A stretch of DNA of 64,000 bases from Falsiroseomonas sp051433165. GTDB taxonomy: Bacteria; Pseudomonadota; Alphaproteobacteria; Acetobacterales; Acetobacteraceae. Shown here piece after piece: positions 52,429 to 61,989 of this stretch (position 1 is its first letter; each line of letters begins with the position of its first letter). The notes beneath the pieces were generated by a model. That model did not search any database, had not been told where the DNA came from, and was given only the letters and a program-made list of their open reading frames with translations. The stretch is taken from assembly GCF_051433165.1 (NCBI RefSeq), contig NZ_JBHMFS010000002.1, positions 186,001-250,000 of the forward strand. The letters are read 5' to 3'. A program made the translations under genes and the position numbers.

Positions 52429-55400
52429 ATGGTGCTCTCGGACGTCTCGATCAAGCGACCTGTCTTCGCGATGGTCATCAGCCTGATGCTCATCGTGCTG
52501 GGCATTGCCGCGCTGATGAAGCTGCCGATCCGGGAATACCCCGCGATCGACCCGCCGGTGGTCTCCATCACCACCACCTATCTCGGCGCCTCCGCCGGCG
52601 TGGTCGATACCCAGATCACCGAGATCATCGAGGCTGCGGTGGCCGGGATCGAGGGCATCAAGGTGATGACCTCCAATTCCCGCGATGAGCGCAGCCAGGT
52701 CACCATCGAGTTCCAGCTTTCCCGGAACGTGGACGCCGCCTCCAACGATGTGCGCGACCGCGTGGCCCGCGCGCTGGCCCGCCTGCCGGACCAGGCGGAT
52801 ACGCCGGTGGTACAGAAGGTGGATGGCGATGCGCGGCCCATCCTGTGGGTGGCGCTCGTCTCCGACCAGCTTTCGGGCATGGAGCTGACCGAGATCGCCC
52901 GCCGCCGCTTCGCCGACCAGCTCGCCATTGTCGAAGGCGTGGCGCAGGTGCTGGTGCTGGGGGAGCGCAAGCCCTCCATGCGCGTCTGGCTCGACCGCCA
53001 GGCCCTCGCCGCCCGTGGCCTGACGGTGCAGGACGTGGAGGACGCGATCCGCCGCGAGAATATCGAGCTGCCGGGCGGCCGCATCGAGGGCACGGCGCGG
53101 GAGCTGACGGTCCGCACCGACACCCGGATCAGCGAGCCGGCGCAGTTCCGCCAAGTGGTTCTGGCGCGGTCCGCCGGCGGTCAGGTGCTGCTGGGCGATG
53201 TGGCGCGGATCGAGGTGGCGCCGGAGGACACGCGCGGCGGCTACCGCATCAACGGCAAGCCCGGCATCGGCCTTGGCATCCTGCGGCAATCCACCGCCAA
53301 CACGCTCTCGGTCGCGGATGGCGTGAAGGCGGAGGTGGAGCGCATCCGCGCCACCGTGCCGGATGGGGTGGATGTTGTCATCGGCTACGACGAAAGCACC
53401 TTCATCGCCCAGTCGATCTATGAGGTGCAGCATGCGCTGATGATCGCGCTGATCTTCGTGGTCGTCGTGATCTTCTTCTTCCTGCGGTCCTGGCGCGCCA
53501 CCATCATCCCGGCAGTGGCGATCCCGGTCTCCATCATCGCCTCCTTCATCGCCCTGTCGGCGCTGGGCTTCTCGCTCAACGTGCTGACGCTGCTGGGGCT
53601 GGTGCTGGCGATCGGCCTCGTGGTGGACGACGCCATCGTGGTGCTGGAGAACATCCACCGCCGGATCGAGGACGGTGAGGCGCCGCTGCTCGCCTCGCTC
53701 CGCGGCGCGCGGGAGATCGCCTTCGCGGTGATCGCGACCACGCTGGTGCTGATCGCGGTCTTCGTGCCGCTGTCCTTCATGGGCGGCAATACCGGCCGGC
53801 TGTTCACCGAATTCGGCTTCGCGCTGGCGGCCTCCGTGCTGTTCTCCGGCCTCATCGCGCTGACACTGACGCCGATGATGTGCTCCAAGCTGCTGCGCGC
53901 GCATGAGGGTGAAAGCCGCCTGGTGCGCTGGACCGAGCCTTTCTTCCTCGGCATGAACTGGGTGCTGCGCACCACGCTGCGCCGGGCGCTGGCCGCGCCG
54001 ATCCTGACCATGGGCGGCGTCGCGGCGCTGAGCGGGCTGGCGGTGGTGCTGTTCTTGGTCCTGCCCAAGGAATTCGCGCCGACCGAGGATCGCGGCGTCA
54101 TCATCATCCCGACCACCGGGCCGGAGGGTGCCTCCTTCGCCTACACCACCGAACATGTGCAGCGGGTGGAGCGGGTGCTGCAACCCTTCGTGGAAAGCGG
54201 CGAGATCGCATCCCTGTTCGCGACCGTCGGCGGTTTCCAGCGACCGGCGCAGGCGAATGTGGCGAATATCTTCATGCGCCTGGCGCCCTGGAGCCAGCGG
54301 GACCGCAAGCAGCAGGCGCTTGCGGCGGAGATCATGCCGGGGCTGCTGGCGATTCCGGGTGTACGCGCCTTCGCGCTGAACCCGCCCTCGCTCGGCCAGC
54401 GCGGCTTCCAGCCGCCCGTGCAGTTCGTCATCGGTGGCAACAGCTACGATACGCTGGTGCAGTGGCGCGACGCCTTCCTGGCGCGGGCGCGGGAGAATCC
54501 GCGGCTGCTGAACCTGGACAGCAATTTCCGCGAGACCAAGCCCGAGATCCGCGTCGAGATCGACCGCCGCAAGGCCGCCGAGCTCGGCGTCTCGATCCAG
54601 GCCATGGGCCGCACCATCGAGACGATGCTCGGCTCCCGCCAGGTCGGCACCTATGTCCAGGGCGGGCAGGAATACGTGATCCTGCTGCAGGCGCGGGAGG
54701 AAGACCGGGCCAGCCCCTACGACCTGCAGAACATCTTCGTCCGCACCAGCAATGGCGGGCAGCTCGGCCTGATCGGCGGCGCCGGTTCCGCCCAGGGCGG
54801 GCTGGTGCCGCTCTCCAACGTCGTCACGCTGTCCGAACGCGCGCGACCGCAATCCCTGGCGCGCGAGGACCGGGTGCGCGCCATCACCATCAGCGCCTCG
54901 CTCGCCCCCGGCTACACGCTGGGCGAGGCGCTGGGCTTCATGGAACAGGTGGCGCGGGAAGTGCTGCCGCCGGAAGCGCGAATCAGCTATCGCGGCCAGA
55001 GCCTGGAATTCAAGGAAAGCTCCGGCGCGCTGTATGTGACCTTCGCGTTGGCCCTGCTGGTGGTGTTCCTGGTTCTGGCGGCGCAGTTCGAGAGCTTCAT
55101 CCACCCCCTGATCATCCTGATGTCGACGCCTTTGGCCGTCACGGGTGGCCTGCTGGCGCTGCATTTCACGGGGCTGTCGCTCAACATCTTCAGCCAGATC
55201 GGGTTGGTGCTGCTGATCGGGCTGATGGCGAAGAACGGCATCCTGGTGGTGGAATTCGCCAACCAGCTCCGCGACCGTGGCCTTTCCGTGCATGACGCGG
55301 TGCTGGAGGCCTCCGTCACCCGGCTGCGGCCGATCCTGATGACCTCCATTGCCACGGCCTTCGGCGCGTTGCCGCTGGCGATGGCGACGGGGGCGGGGGC

Positions 55401-55590
55401 TGAGAGCCGCCAGGCGCTGGGCGTGGTGATCGTCGGCGGGGTGACCTTCTCCACCTTCCTCACGCTCTATGCCGTGCCGGCGCTGTATCTGCTGCTGGCG
55501 CCCTTCACCAAGCCGATCGGCGCCATTGCCCAGAAGCTGTCGGAGCTGGAGAACCAGCGGCCGGTGCATCACCCCGCTCCCGCGGAGTGA
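52429..55590 (+). CDS. RND multidrug efflux permease
   Basis: This 1053-residue proton-driven antiporter has twelve transmembrane helices and two large periplasmic loops. The proton-relay pair Asp400-Asp401 lies in GLVVDDAIVVLEN of helix 4. It belongs to the HAE1/AcrB-type group; the substrates cannot be inferred. It pairs with the adaptor upstream, and no TolC-type gene is nearby. A hairpin follows at 55591. Confidence 0.95.
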   Translation: MVLSDVSIKRPVFAMVISLMLIVLGIAALMKLPIREYPAIDPPVVSITTTYLGASAGVVDTQITEIIEAAVAGIEGIKVMTSNSRDERSQVTIEFQLSRNVDAASNDVRDRVARALARLPDQADTPVVQKVDGDARPILWVALVSDQLSGMELTEIARRRFADQLAIVEGVAQVLVLGERKPSMRVWLDRQALAARGLTVQDVEDAIRRENIELPGGRIEGTARELTVRTDTRISEPAQFRQVVLARSAGGQVLLGDVARIEVAPEDTRGGYRINGKPGIGLGILRQSTANTLSVADGVKAEVERIRATVPDGVDVVIGYDESTFIAQSIYEVQHALMIALIFVVVVIFFFLRSWRATIIPAVAIPVSIIASFIALSALGFSLNVLTLLGLVLAIGLVVDDAIVVLENIHRRIEDGEAPLLASLRGAREIAFAVIATTLVLIAVFVPLSFMGGNTGRLFTEFGFALAASVLFSGLIALTLTPMMCSKLLRAHEGESRLVRWTEPFFLGMNWVLRTTLRRALAAPILTMGGVAALSGLAVVLFLVLPKEFAPTEDRGVIIIPTTGPEGASFAYTTEHVQRVERVLQPFVESGEIASLFATVGGFQRPAQANVANIFMRLAPWSQRDRKQQALAAEIMPGLLAIPGVRAFALNPPSLGQRGFQPPVQFVIGGNSYDTLVQWRDAFLARARENPRLLNLDSNFRETKPEIRVEIDRRKAAELGVSIQAMGRTIETMLGSRQVGTYVQGGQEYVILLQAREEDRASPYDLQNIFVRTSNGGQLGLIGGAGSAQGGLVPLSNVVTLSERARPQSLAREDRVRAITISASLAPGYTLGEALGFMEQVAREVLPPEARISYRGQSLEFKESSGALYVTFALALLVVFLVLAAQFESFIHPLIILMSTPLAVTGGLLALHFTGLSLNIFSQIGLVLLIGLMAKNGILVVEFANQLRDRGLSVHDAVLEASVTRLRPILMTSIATAFGALPLAMATGAGAESRQALGVVIVGGVTFSTFLTLYAVPALYLLLAPFTKPIGAIAQKLSELENQRPVHHPAPAE

Positions 55591-55615
55591 CCGGCCCGAC
55601 CCCGCTTTGGGCCGG
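55591..55615 (+). terminator. hairpin after RND permease
   Basis: CCGGCCC (55591-55597) pairs with GGGCCGG (55609-55615), immediately after the stop codon. No T-run follows, so termination by this element is uncertain. Confidence 0.5.
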
Positions 55616-55677
55616 CGGAGTAGGCGCGGGCGGCATCCCGCGCTAAATCCCCGGCAGCAATCACGGGAGAGTCCGGC

Positions 55678-57375
55678 ATGGCGCATGCGGCAGCACAGAA
55701 ATCCACGGGCATCGAGGCCCGCACCGGCGGGCAGCTTCTGGCCGATGCGCTGGTTGCCAATGGCGCGACGCATGTCTTCGCCGTGCCGGGCGAAAGCTAC
55801 CTCGATCTGCTGGATGGCCTGTACAACCAGCGCAACCGCATCGAGCTGGTGACCTGCCGCTTCGAGGCCGGCGCCGTGCATATGGCCGAAGCCCATGGCA
55901 AGCTGACCGGCAAGGCCGGCGTCGCCATCGTCACCCGCGGCCCCGGCGCCTGCCATGCCGCCATCGGCGTCCATGTCGCCTTCCAGGACAGCACCCCGCT
56001 GGTGCTGCTGGTCGGCCAGATTCCCATGAACGAGACGGATCGCGAGACCTTCCAGGAAGTGGATTACCGCCGCTTCTTCGGCCCCATCGCCAAATGGGTT
56101 ACGCAGATCGACGAGGCGGCGCGCATCCCCGAGCTGATGGCGCACGCCTTCGACGTCGCGACCAGCGGCCGCCCCGGCCCCGTGGTGGTGGCATTGTCCG
56201 AAGAAATGCAGAAGCACCTGGCCAGCGTGCCGGATATCGGCCCGGGCGCCGTGATGCCGGCCCATCCGGCCCCCGCGGCGCTCGACCGGATGATGGATAT
56301 GCTGGGCCGCGCGGAGCGCCCGCTGGCGATCCTCGGCGGCAGCGGTTGGACCGCCGAGGGCCGCGCCGCCATCCGCGACTTCCTGGTCGGCAACGACATT
56401 CCCGTGGCGGTGTCCTTCCGCCGCATGGGCCTGTTCGATGGCACCTCTGCCCATTATGCGGGCGATCTCGGCGTCGGCGCCGATGCCGGGCTGGTGGCGA
56501 AGGCACGCGAATCCGACCTGATTCTGGCCTTCGGCACCCGCCTGGGTGAGCCGGTGAGCCAGGGCTACACGCTGTTCGACTTCGCCGGGCGCCAGCCGAT
56601 CATCCAGGTGCACCAGGACCAGGCCGAGATCGGCCGGGTGCATCGCGTGGCGCTGGGCATCACCGCCGATGTCAACGCCTTTGCCGCCGCCGCCGCCGCC
56701 CTGCCGCGCATCGCCCAGCCGCGCTGGGGCGCCTGGCGCAAGGATGTGCGCGCGGCGCGGGAGGCTCAGGCCAAGCCGCCGAGCTATGACGGCCCGCTGA
56801 ACCTGGCCGTCGCCCTGCAGGAACTGGAGAAGGTGCTGCCGGCGGATATCATCTACACCTCGGACGCCGGCAATTTCGCCACCTGGCCGAACCGCTTCAT
56901 GCATGTGCGGGAGGGCCAGGATTTCCTCGGCCCGACCAATGGCGCGATGGGCTACGGCATTCCCGCCGCCATCGGTGCGGCCATCACGCATCCGGACCGA
57001 ACGGTGGTCTGCTTCGTCGGCGATGGCGGTGCGCTGATGACGGGGCAGGAGATGGCGACCTGCTTCCACCATGGCGTGGCGCCGATCATCCTGGTGTTCA
57101 ACAACGGCATGTACGGCACCATCCGCATGTACCAGGAGCGCACCTATCCGGGCCGCGTCTCCGGCACCAAGCTGACCAACCCGGACTTCTCCCGCTTCAT
57201 CGAGGCCTTCGGCGGCCATGGCGAGGTGGTGGAGACGACCGATGAGCTCGTGCCCGCCTTCCAGCGCGCCAAGGCGAGCGGCAAGGCGGCGATCATCGAG
57301 ATCCGCACGAACCCGGAACAGGTGACCAACCGCGCCACCATCGCGCAGCTTCGGGCGCAGGCCACCAAGGCCTGA
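55678..57375 (+). CDS. thiamine-diphosphate-dependent enzyme (acetolactate synthase-like)
   Basis: This 565-residue ThDP enzyme has the activating Glu63 in RFEAGAVHM, the central Rossmann-like domain, and the cofactor motif GDGGALMTGQ (448-457) through LVFNN. It belongs to the acetolactate synthase / benzoylformate decarboxylase superfamily. The FAD-associated region is poorly defined and no small subunit gene is adjacent, so the actual reaction is open. A Bug receptor follows convergently. Confidence 0.88.
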   Translation: MAHAAAQKSTGIEARTGGQLLADALVANGATHVFAVPGESYLDLLDGLYNQRNRIELVTCRFEAGAVHMAEAHGKLTGKAGVAIVTRGPGACHAAIGVHVAFQDSTPLVLLVGQIPMNETDRETFQEVDYRRFFGPIAKWVTQIDEAARIPELMAHAFDVATSGRPGPVVVALSEEMQKHLASVPDIGPGAVMPAHPAPAALDRMMDMLGRAERPLAILGGSGWTAEGRAAIRDFLVGNDIPVAVSFRRMGLFDGTSAHYAGDLGVGADAGLVAKARESDLILAFGTRLGEPVSQGYTLFDFAGRQPIIQVHQDQAEIGRVHRVALGITADVNAFAAAAAALPRIAQPRWGAWRKDVRAAREAQAKPPSYDGPLNLAVALQELEKVLPADIIYTSDAGNFATWPNRFMHVREGQDFLGPTNGAMGYGIPAAIGAAITHPDRTVVCFVGDGGALMTGQEMATCFHHGVAPIILVFNNGMYGTIRMYQERTYPGRVSGTKLTNPDFSRFIEAFGGHGEVVETTDELVPAFQRAKASGKAAIIEIRTNPEQVTNRATIAQLRAQATKA

Positions 57376-57396
57376 CGCCCGAAACCGGTCTGCCGC

Positions 57397-58365
57397 CTAT
57401 TCCGGCTGCAGCCCGGTTGAGCGCACCAGTTCCTGCCACAGGCTGCGCTGCGCCCGCATCAGCGCCGCGAATTCCGCCGGCGTGCTGGGGTAGGGCGCGT
57501 TGCCGTTGGCGGCCAGGCGCTCGATCATCGCCGGCTTCTTCAGGCCTTCGTTGATGGCGGCGTTCATGCGCGCCACGATCGGCTCCGGAATGCCCTTCGG
57601 ACCCATCACGGCGGAGAAGCTGGGCAGGTCGTAATTCGGCACGCCCTGTTCCTGCACGGTCGGGTATTCGGGGGCCAACGGCCAGCGCGTCGCGTTGGTC
57701 ACCGCCAGCGCCCGCACCTGGCCGGCGCGGACGGTGCCGATGACGCCGGAATAGCTGTCGAACACCAGCTGGATGTTGCCGGCGATGAGGTCCGCCAGGG
57801 CCGGCGCCGCGCCGCGATAGGGCACATGCGTCAGCTCCGTCCCCGTGCGCTGCATGAACAGCACGCCGAGCATGTGGTTGGCGCCACCGGCACCGGCGGA
57901 GCCGTAGTTCAGCTTGCCCGGATTGGCCTTCGCATAGGCCACCAGTTCCTGGATGTTCCGCACCGGCAGGCCCGGATGCACGCAGACCATGGCCGTGCCG
58001 GTGGCGAAGCTGGCGATGGAGGTGAAATCATCCACCCCCTCATAGCCCGGCGTCTTGAACAGCAGCGGCGCGCCGAGGTGGGAAGACGGGCTGGCCATCA
58101 TCACCGTGTAGCCATCCGGCGCCGATTGCGCGACATGCGCCGTGCCGATGGTGCCGCCGGCGCCGGAGCGGTTTTCCACCACCACCTGCACGCCGAGCCC
58201 TTCGGTCAGCGCCTGCGCCTGCAGGCGCCCGGAGATGTCGCTGGCGCCGCCAGGCGGGTAGGGAACCACCAATCGGATCTGGCGCGAGGGCCAAGGTGCC
58301 TGGGCGAGTGCAGGCGTGGCGAGCAACCCTGCCGCGATGGCGGGCAGGTGACGACGGCGGATCAT
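57397..58365 (-). CDS. Bug-family solute receptor
   Basis: This is a 322-residue TctC/Bug periplasmic binding protein with signal peptide (RRRHLPAIAAGLLATPALAQA) and the start IRLVVPYPPGGASDISGR. VENRSGAGG and HVPYRGAAP are also present. No TctAB genes are close. It is convergent with the ThDP enzyme; a small carboxylic acid ligand is likely but unproven. Confidence 0.92.
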   Translation of the reverse strand: MIRRRHLPAIAAGLLATPALAQAPWPSRQIRLVVPYPPGGASDISGRLQAQALTEGLGVQVVVENRSGAGGTIGTAHVAQSAPDGYTVMMASPSSHLGAPLLFKTPGYEGVDDFTSIASFATGTAMVCVHPGLPVRNIQELVAYAKANPGKLNYGSAGAGGANHMLGVLFMQRTGTELTHVPYRGAAPALADLIAGNIQLVFDSYSGVIGTVRAGQVRALAVTNATRWPLAPEYPTVQEQGVPNYDLPSFSAVMGPKGIPEPIVARMNAAINEGLKKPAMIERLAANGNAPYPSTPAEFAALMRAQRSLWQELVRSTGLQPE

Positions 58366-58482
58366 CGGGCGGACTCCGGAACGGCATGGAACTGGTCAAT
58401 TCAATGCAAGAACGAGGCCGACCGCAAGCGTTAACGCCCGCCGTCATGGCCCGACCGCGTCGCCCTGCATGTCGCCCGAAGC

Positions 58483-59541
58483 TCACCCAGTGCCGCGTTG
58501 CAACCCGGCCACCGTGCGGCGCAGCTCCTCCACCTCCTGCTGCAGGGTGAAGACCATGCGCAACAGCATGGCCTGCATCTCCGCCTCCGAGGGCAATGGC
58601 GCCTCGCGCAGCGGCTGGGTGAGATCGAAGGGCTGCTGGCCCTGGGCTTCCAGCATGGTGTTCAGCGCCGCGGTGTCGGCGGCGTAGGTCTCGCGGATCG
58701 CCGCGAGGTCGGCGGCGCTGGGCATCACATCTTCAAGCCGCGGCACCAGGGGCGGGGCTTGCAGCAGGCCGGTGTGGCGCCACGCCTCGGTGAAGCGGGA
58801 AGCGCGCACCGGCTCGGTGAAGCCCGAGTTGAAGGCCAGCCAGGCGGCCAGCAGGCTGGCGTAGGGTCGGTCATTGTCCCGCACGCGTTGCAGCCCGGCC
58901 TCGACTGCGAATTCCTGCAGGAAATCCGTCACCACATCCGGGATGGCGTCGAAATTTCGCAGCAACAGGCGAGGGCCGAAGGCCTCGGCCCAGATCTCCG
59001 CATCTTCCCGCAGGGCGAAGCTGCGGTGGCGCGCCCACTGCCCGAAGGGCTGCACCGGGCCCCGGTTCGACTTCTCCTTGATGCCCCACTGGACATAGGC
59101 GCTGCGCATCCAGCCATCGATGCGGCGCAGGTAGCAGACGATGCGGATGTCATAGCCTTCCGCCCGCAGCCTCCGCAGCGCCGGCAGGACGAAGGCGGAA
59201 CGCTTGAAGATCCATTCATTCGACCAGATCGCCTGGACGATGCCTGCCTCGCTGAGGGCGTCCAGCGCCTCCACCAGCAGACCGTACAGCGCCTCGCTCT
59301 GCGCCGCCGGGTCGGAGGCGGTGAAGAAGGCGTCGGAGCCGGTGGGGGACTGCCAGGCGCAGCGCTGCGGCCCGGCATATTCCAGCATCAGTCCGAGATA
59401 GGCGACGCCGCGTTCCCACAGCGCCGCCCGCCCGGCTTTCAGCGTCTCCTGGATCGAGGAGGAGCCGGTCTTGCCCATCCCCACATGAACGAAAAGGCGT
59501 ACTGTCCTGCCACGGCCGGAGGCTGGTGGCGGTGTGGTCAT
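58483..59541 (-). CDS. sulfotransferase-like P-loop protein
   Basis: This 352-residue protein begins with a PAPS-type loop VHVGMGKTGSSSIQ (18-31), characteristic of sulfotransferases. The middle has RIVCYLRRIDGWMRS, similar to the 3'-phosphate-binding segment. The C-terminal 60 residues form a coiled coil (LQQEVEELRRTV). The acceptor is unknown. Its start overlaps the GGT stop as ATGA, so it is translated with that gene. Confidence 0.75.
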   Translation of the reverse strand: MTTPPPASGRGRTVRLFVHVGMGKTGSSSIQETLKAGRAALWERGVAYLGLMLEYAGPQRCAWQSPTGSDAFFTASDPAAQSEALYGLLVEALDALSEAGIVQAIWSNEWIFKRSAFVLPALRRLRAEGYDIRIVCYLRRIDGWMRSAYVQWGIKEKSNRGPVQPFGQWARHRSFALREDAEIWAEAFGPRLLLRNFDAIPDVVTDFLQEFAVEAGLQRVRDNDRPYASLLAAWLAFNSGFTEPVRASRFTEAWRHTGLLQAPPLVPRLEDVMPSAADLAAIRETYAADTAALNTMLEAQGQQPFDLTQPLREAPLPSEAEMQAMLLRMVFTLQQEVEELRRTVAGLQRGTG

Positions 59542-61325
59542 CGCCCGACGGCGTAGCCCTGCATGCCGCGCGGATTGGCGCCTGCGAACAACTGCCCATC
59601 CGCCTCCTGCCGCGCGCCGGTCAGCCTTCCCTCGGACCAATCGCCGCCGACATCCACCAGATGGCCGCGCGCGGTCAGCAGGCGGGCGACTTCCGGCGCA
59701 TAGCGGCCTTCCAGCACCACCTTGCCGGGGCGGGCAACGCGCGGCCAGAAGCTGCTCGGCCAGTGTTCGGTGTGGAAGGCGGGCGCGTCGATCGCCTGCT
59801 GGATGCCCATGGCGTGGTCCACCATGCGGGTGAACATGATGGGCTGCCACTGGTCCTGCTGCTCGCCGCCCGGCGTGCCGAAGCTCAGCCAGGGGCGGCC
59901 ATCCTTCAGCGCCATGGCCGGCGACAGGGTGGTGCGCGGCCGCTTGCCCGGCTTCAGCCCGTTCGGCAGGTTCTCGTCCAGCCAGAACATCTGCCCGCGG
60001 GTGCCGAGGCAGAAGCCCAGGCCTGGCACCGCCGGGGAAGACTGGAACCAGCCGCCGGAGGGTGTGGCGGAGACCATGTTGCCCTGGCTGTCGATGACGT
60101 CGATGTGGCAGGTATCCGCGCCCGAGACGCCGAGGCGGGCCACGGTGGGCTCGCCGGCACCGGGCGCGCGGGTCAGCAATTCCATCCGGCTGACCGCGTC
60201 ATGATCAACCCAGGGGGTTGCCATGCCGGGCAGGGTGCCAGGGCGGAGGTCGAGGCTTGCGGCCTCGCCCACCAGCTTGCGGCGTTCCGCGGCGTAGTCG
60301 TCGGACAGCAGATGGTGGATCGGCACATCGACGAAATCCGGGTCGCCGTAGAAGGCCTCGCGGTCCGCGAAGGCCAGCTTCATGCATTCGATGACGGTGT
60401 GGGCATATTGCTCGCCCAGCGGGTCCATCCCCGCCAGGTCGAAGCCTTCCAGCAGCGCCAGCGTCTGCAGCATCGCCGGCCCCTGGCTCCAGACGCCGCA
60501 TTTCAGCACAGTGTGGCCGCGATAGTCGCGCCGCAGCGGGGCTTCCTGGCTGGCGCGCCAATGGGACATGTCATGCGCCGTCAGCACGCCCTTGTGCCGC
60601 TCACCGGAGGCATCGAGCAGCGCCTCCTTGGCGAAGAATTCCCCGATCGCCTCGGCGACGAAGCCGCCATACCAGGCGTTGCGCGCCGCATCGATCTGCG
60701 CGACGCGGTCATGGCCAGCCGCCTCCGCCTCCCGCAGCACACGCTCCCACGTTTTCCCCAATGTCGGGTTGGCGTAAAGGCCGCCGGCAACCGGGCCGCC
60801 GTTCCGCAGCCAGATTTCCGCGCTGGTCGGCCATTCGGTTTCGAACAGCGGCTTCACCGTGTTCAGCGTGGCGACCACGCGCGGCACGTAGTGGATGCCG
60901 CGATGCGCGTAGCCGATGGCGTAGGACAGCACATCGCGCAGTGACCAAGTGCCGTAGTCGCGCAGCATCAGCGCCCAGGCATCGAAGGCGCCAGGCACCA
61001 TGGCGGGCAGGAAGCCGGTGCCGGGGATGAGGTCCAGCCCCAGCTCGCCCTTCACATACGCCACGCTCAGCCCGGCCGGCGCCACGCCCTGGCCGCAGAT
61101 CACGCGCTGGGCGCCGGCCTTGGCGTCGTGGATGATGATCGGGCAGTCGCCGCCCGGGCCGTTCAGGTGGGGTTCCGCCACCTGCAAGGTGAAGCCCGCG
61201 GCCACTGCCGCATCAAAGGCATTGCCGCCGCGCTCCAGAACCGCCATGCCGACCTGCGAGGCGATCCAGTGGGTGGAGGCGACGACACCGAAAGTGCCGG
61301 CGATTTCGGGGCGCGTCGTGAACAT
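59538..61325 (-). CDS. second gamma-glutamyltransferase-type Ntn hydrolase
   Basis: This is a 595-residue GGT-family enzyme. The nucleophile is Thr405 in GADTCHIDVID, and GNAFDAAVAAGFTLQVAEP marks the N-terminal subunit. No clear signal peptide is visible. It shares the fold with the protein at 47070 but differs strongly in sequence. ATG 61325 is chosen because upstream codons overlap phnN. It is coupled to the sulfotransferase-like gene. Confidence 0.87.
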   Translation of the reverse strand: MFTTRPEIAGTFGVVASTHWIASQVGMAVLERGGNAFDAAVAAGFTLQVAEPHLNGPGGDCPIIIHDAKAGAQRVICGQGVAPAGLSVAYVKGELGLDLIPGTGFLPAMVPGAFDAWALMLRDYGTWSLRDVLSYAIGYAHRGIHYVPRVVATLNTVKPLFETEWPTSAEIWLRNGGPVAGGLYANPTLGKTWERVLREAEAAGHDRVAQIDAARNAWYGGFVAEAIGEFFAKEALLDASGERHKGVLTAHDMSHWRASQEAPLRRDYRGHTVLKCGVWSQGPAMLQTLALLEGFDLAGMDPLGEQYAHTVIECMKLAFADREAFYGDPDFVDVPIHHLLSDDYAAERRKLVGEAASLDLRPGTLPGMATPWVDHDAVSRMELLTRAPGAGEPTVARLGVSGADTCHIDVIDSQGNMVSATPSGGWFQSSPAVPGLGFCLGTRGQMFWLDENLPNGLKPGKRPRTTLSPAMALKDGRPWLSFGTPGGEQQDQWQPIMFTRMVDHAMGIQQAIDAPAFHTEHWPSSFWPRVARPGKVVLEGRYAPEVARLLTARGHLVDVGGDWSEGRLTGARQEADGQLFAGANPRGMQGYAVGR

Positions 61326-61410
61326 CTGCGGGTTTTTCCGTCTGGCGGCTTGAGGCTGGCGATAGGCGCAGGCAGAAGCGTCACGGTCAATATTGCGGTG
61401 CGGGACAAGA

Positions 61411-61989
61411 ATGCTGGTACCGGTGGTCGGGCCCTCCGGGGCGGGCAAGGATACGTTGATGGAAGCCGCCCGGCTGCTGCTGGCGCGCGATACCCGTTTC
61501 ATCTTCGCCCGCCGCCATATCACCCGTCCCGCCGAGGCGGGCGGAGAAAACCACTTCCCGATCAGCGTCGCGGAATTCCGCCGGATGGAGCAGGAAGGCG
61601 GCTTCGCCCTGTGGTGGGAGGCGCATGGCCTGCTCTACGGCATCCCTTCCGCCATGGAGGTGGCGATGGCGGAAGGTCGCGTCGTGGTGGCCAACCTGTC
61701 CCGCACCGTGCTGGCGGAGGCCGCGGCGCGCTACCCGATCCGCATCCTGAACATCACCGCGCCGCCATCCGTGCTGGCGGCGCGGCTGGCCGCCCGCGGC
61801 CGCGAATCGGCCGCCGATATCGAGGCCCGCCTGGCGCGGGAGGCCGGACTGCCCGCCGACCTGCAGGTGGAGACCGTGCAGAATGACGGCAGCGTGGAAC
61901 AGGGCGTGGCGCGCGTGCTGGCCGCCCTCAACCGAGCAGCGGCAGACGCTCGGCCAGCAGGAAGGGCGCAGCTGGCCCCGCCTGGGTGA
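61411..61989 (+). CDS. phnN: ribose 1,5-bisphosphate phosphokinase
   Basis: This 192-residue guanylate-kinase-fold enzyme makes PRPP from ribose 1,5-bisphosphate at the end of the C-P lyase pathway. The P-loop is GPSGAGKD (7-14), followed by RRHITRPAEAGGENH. ATG 61411 matches the family start. It is convergent with, and overlaps, the DUF1045 gene by 62 bases, whereas phnN usually runs with phnM. Confidence 0.9.
   Translation: MLVPVVGPSGAGKDTLMEAARLLLARDTRFIFARRHITRPAEAGGENHFPISVAEFRRMEQEGGFALWWEAHGLLYGIPSAMEVAMAEGRVVVANLSRTVLAEAAARYPIRILNITAPPSVLAARLAARGRESAADIEARLAREAGLPADLQVETVQNDGSVEQGVARVLAALNRAAADARPAGRAQLAPPG

Noticed and set aside
52408..57219. Very long antisense frame opposite the RND permease and ThDP enzyme
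   Set aside because: It is a shadow of two well-supported genes, with Arg/His/Gln-rich composition typical of antisense GC-rich sequence.
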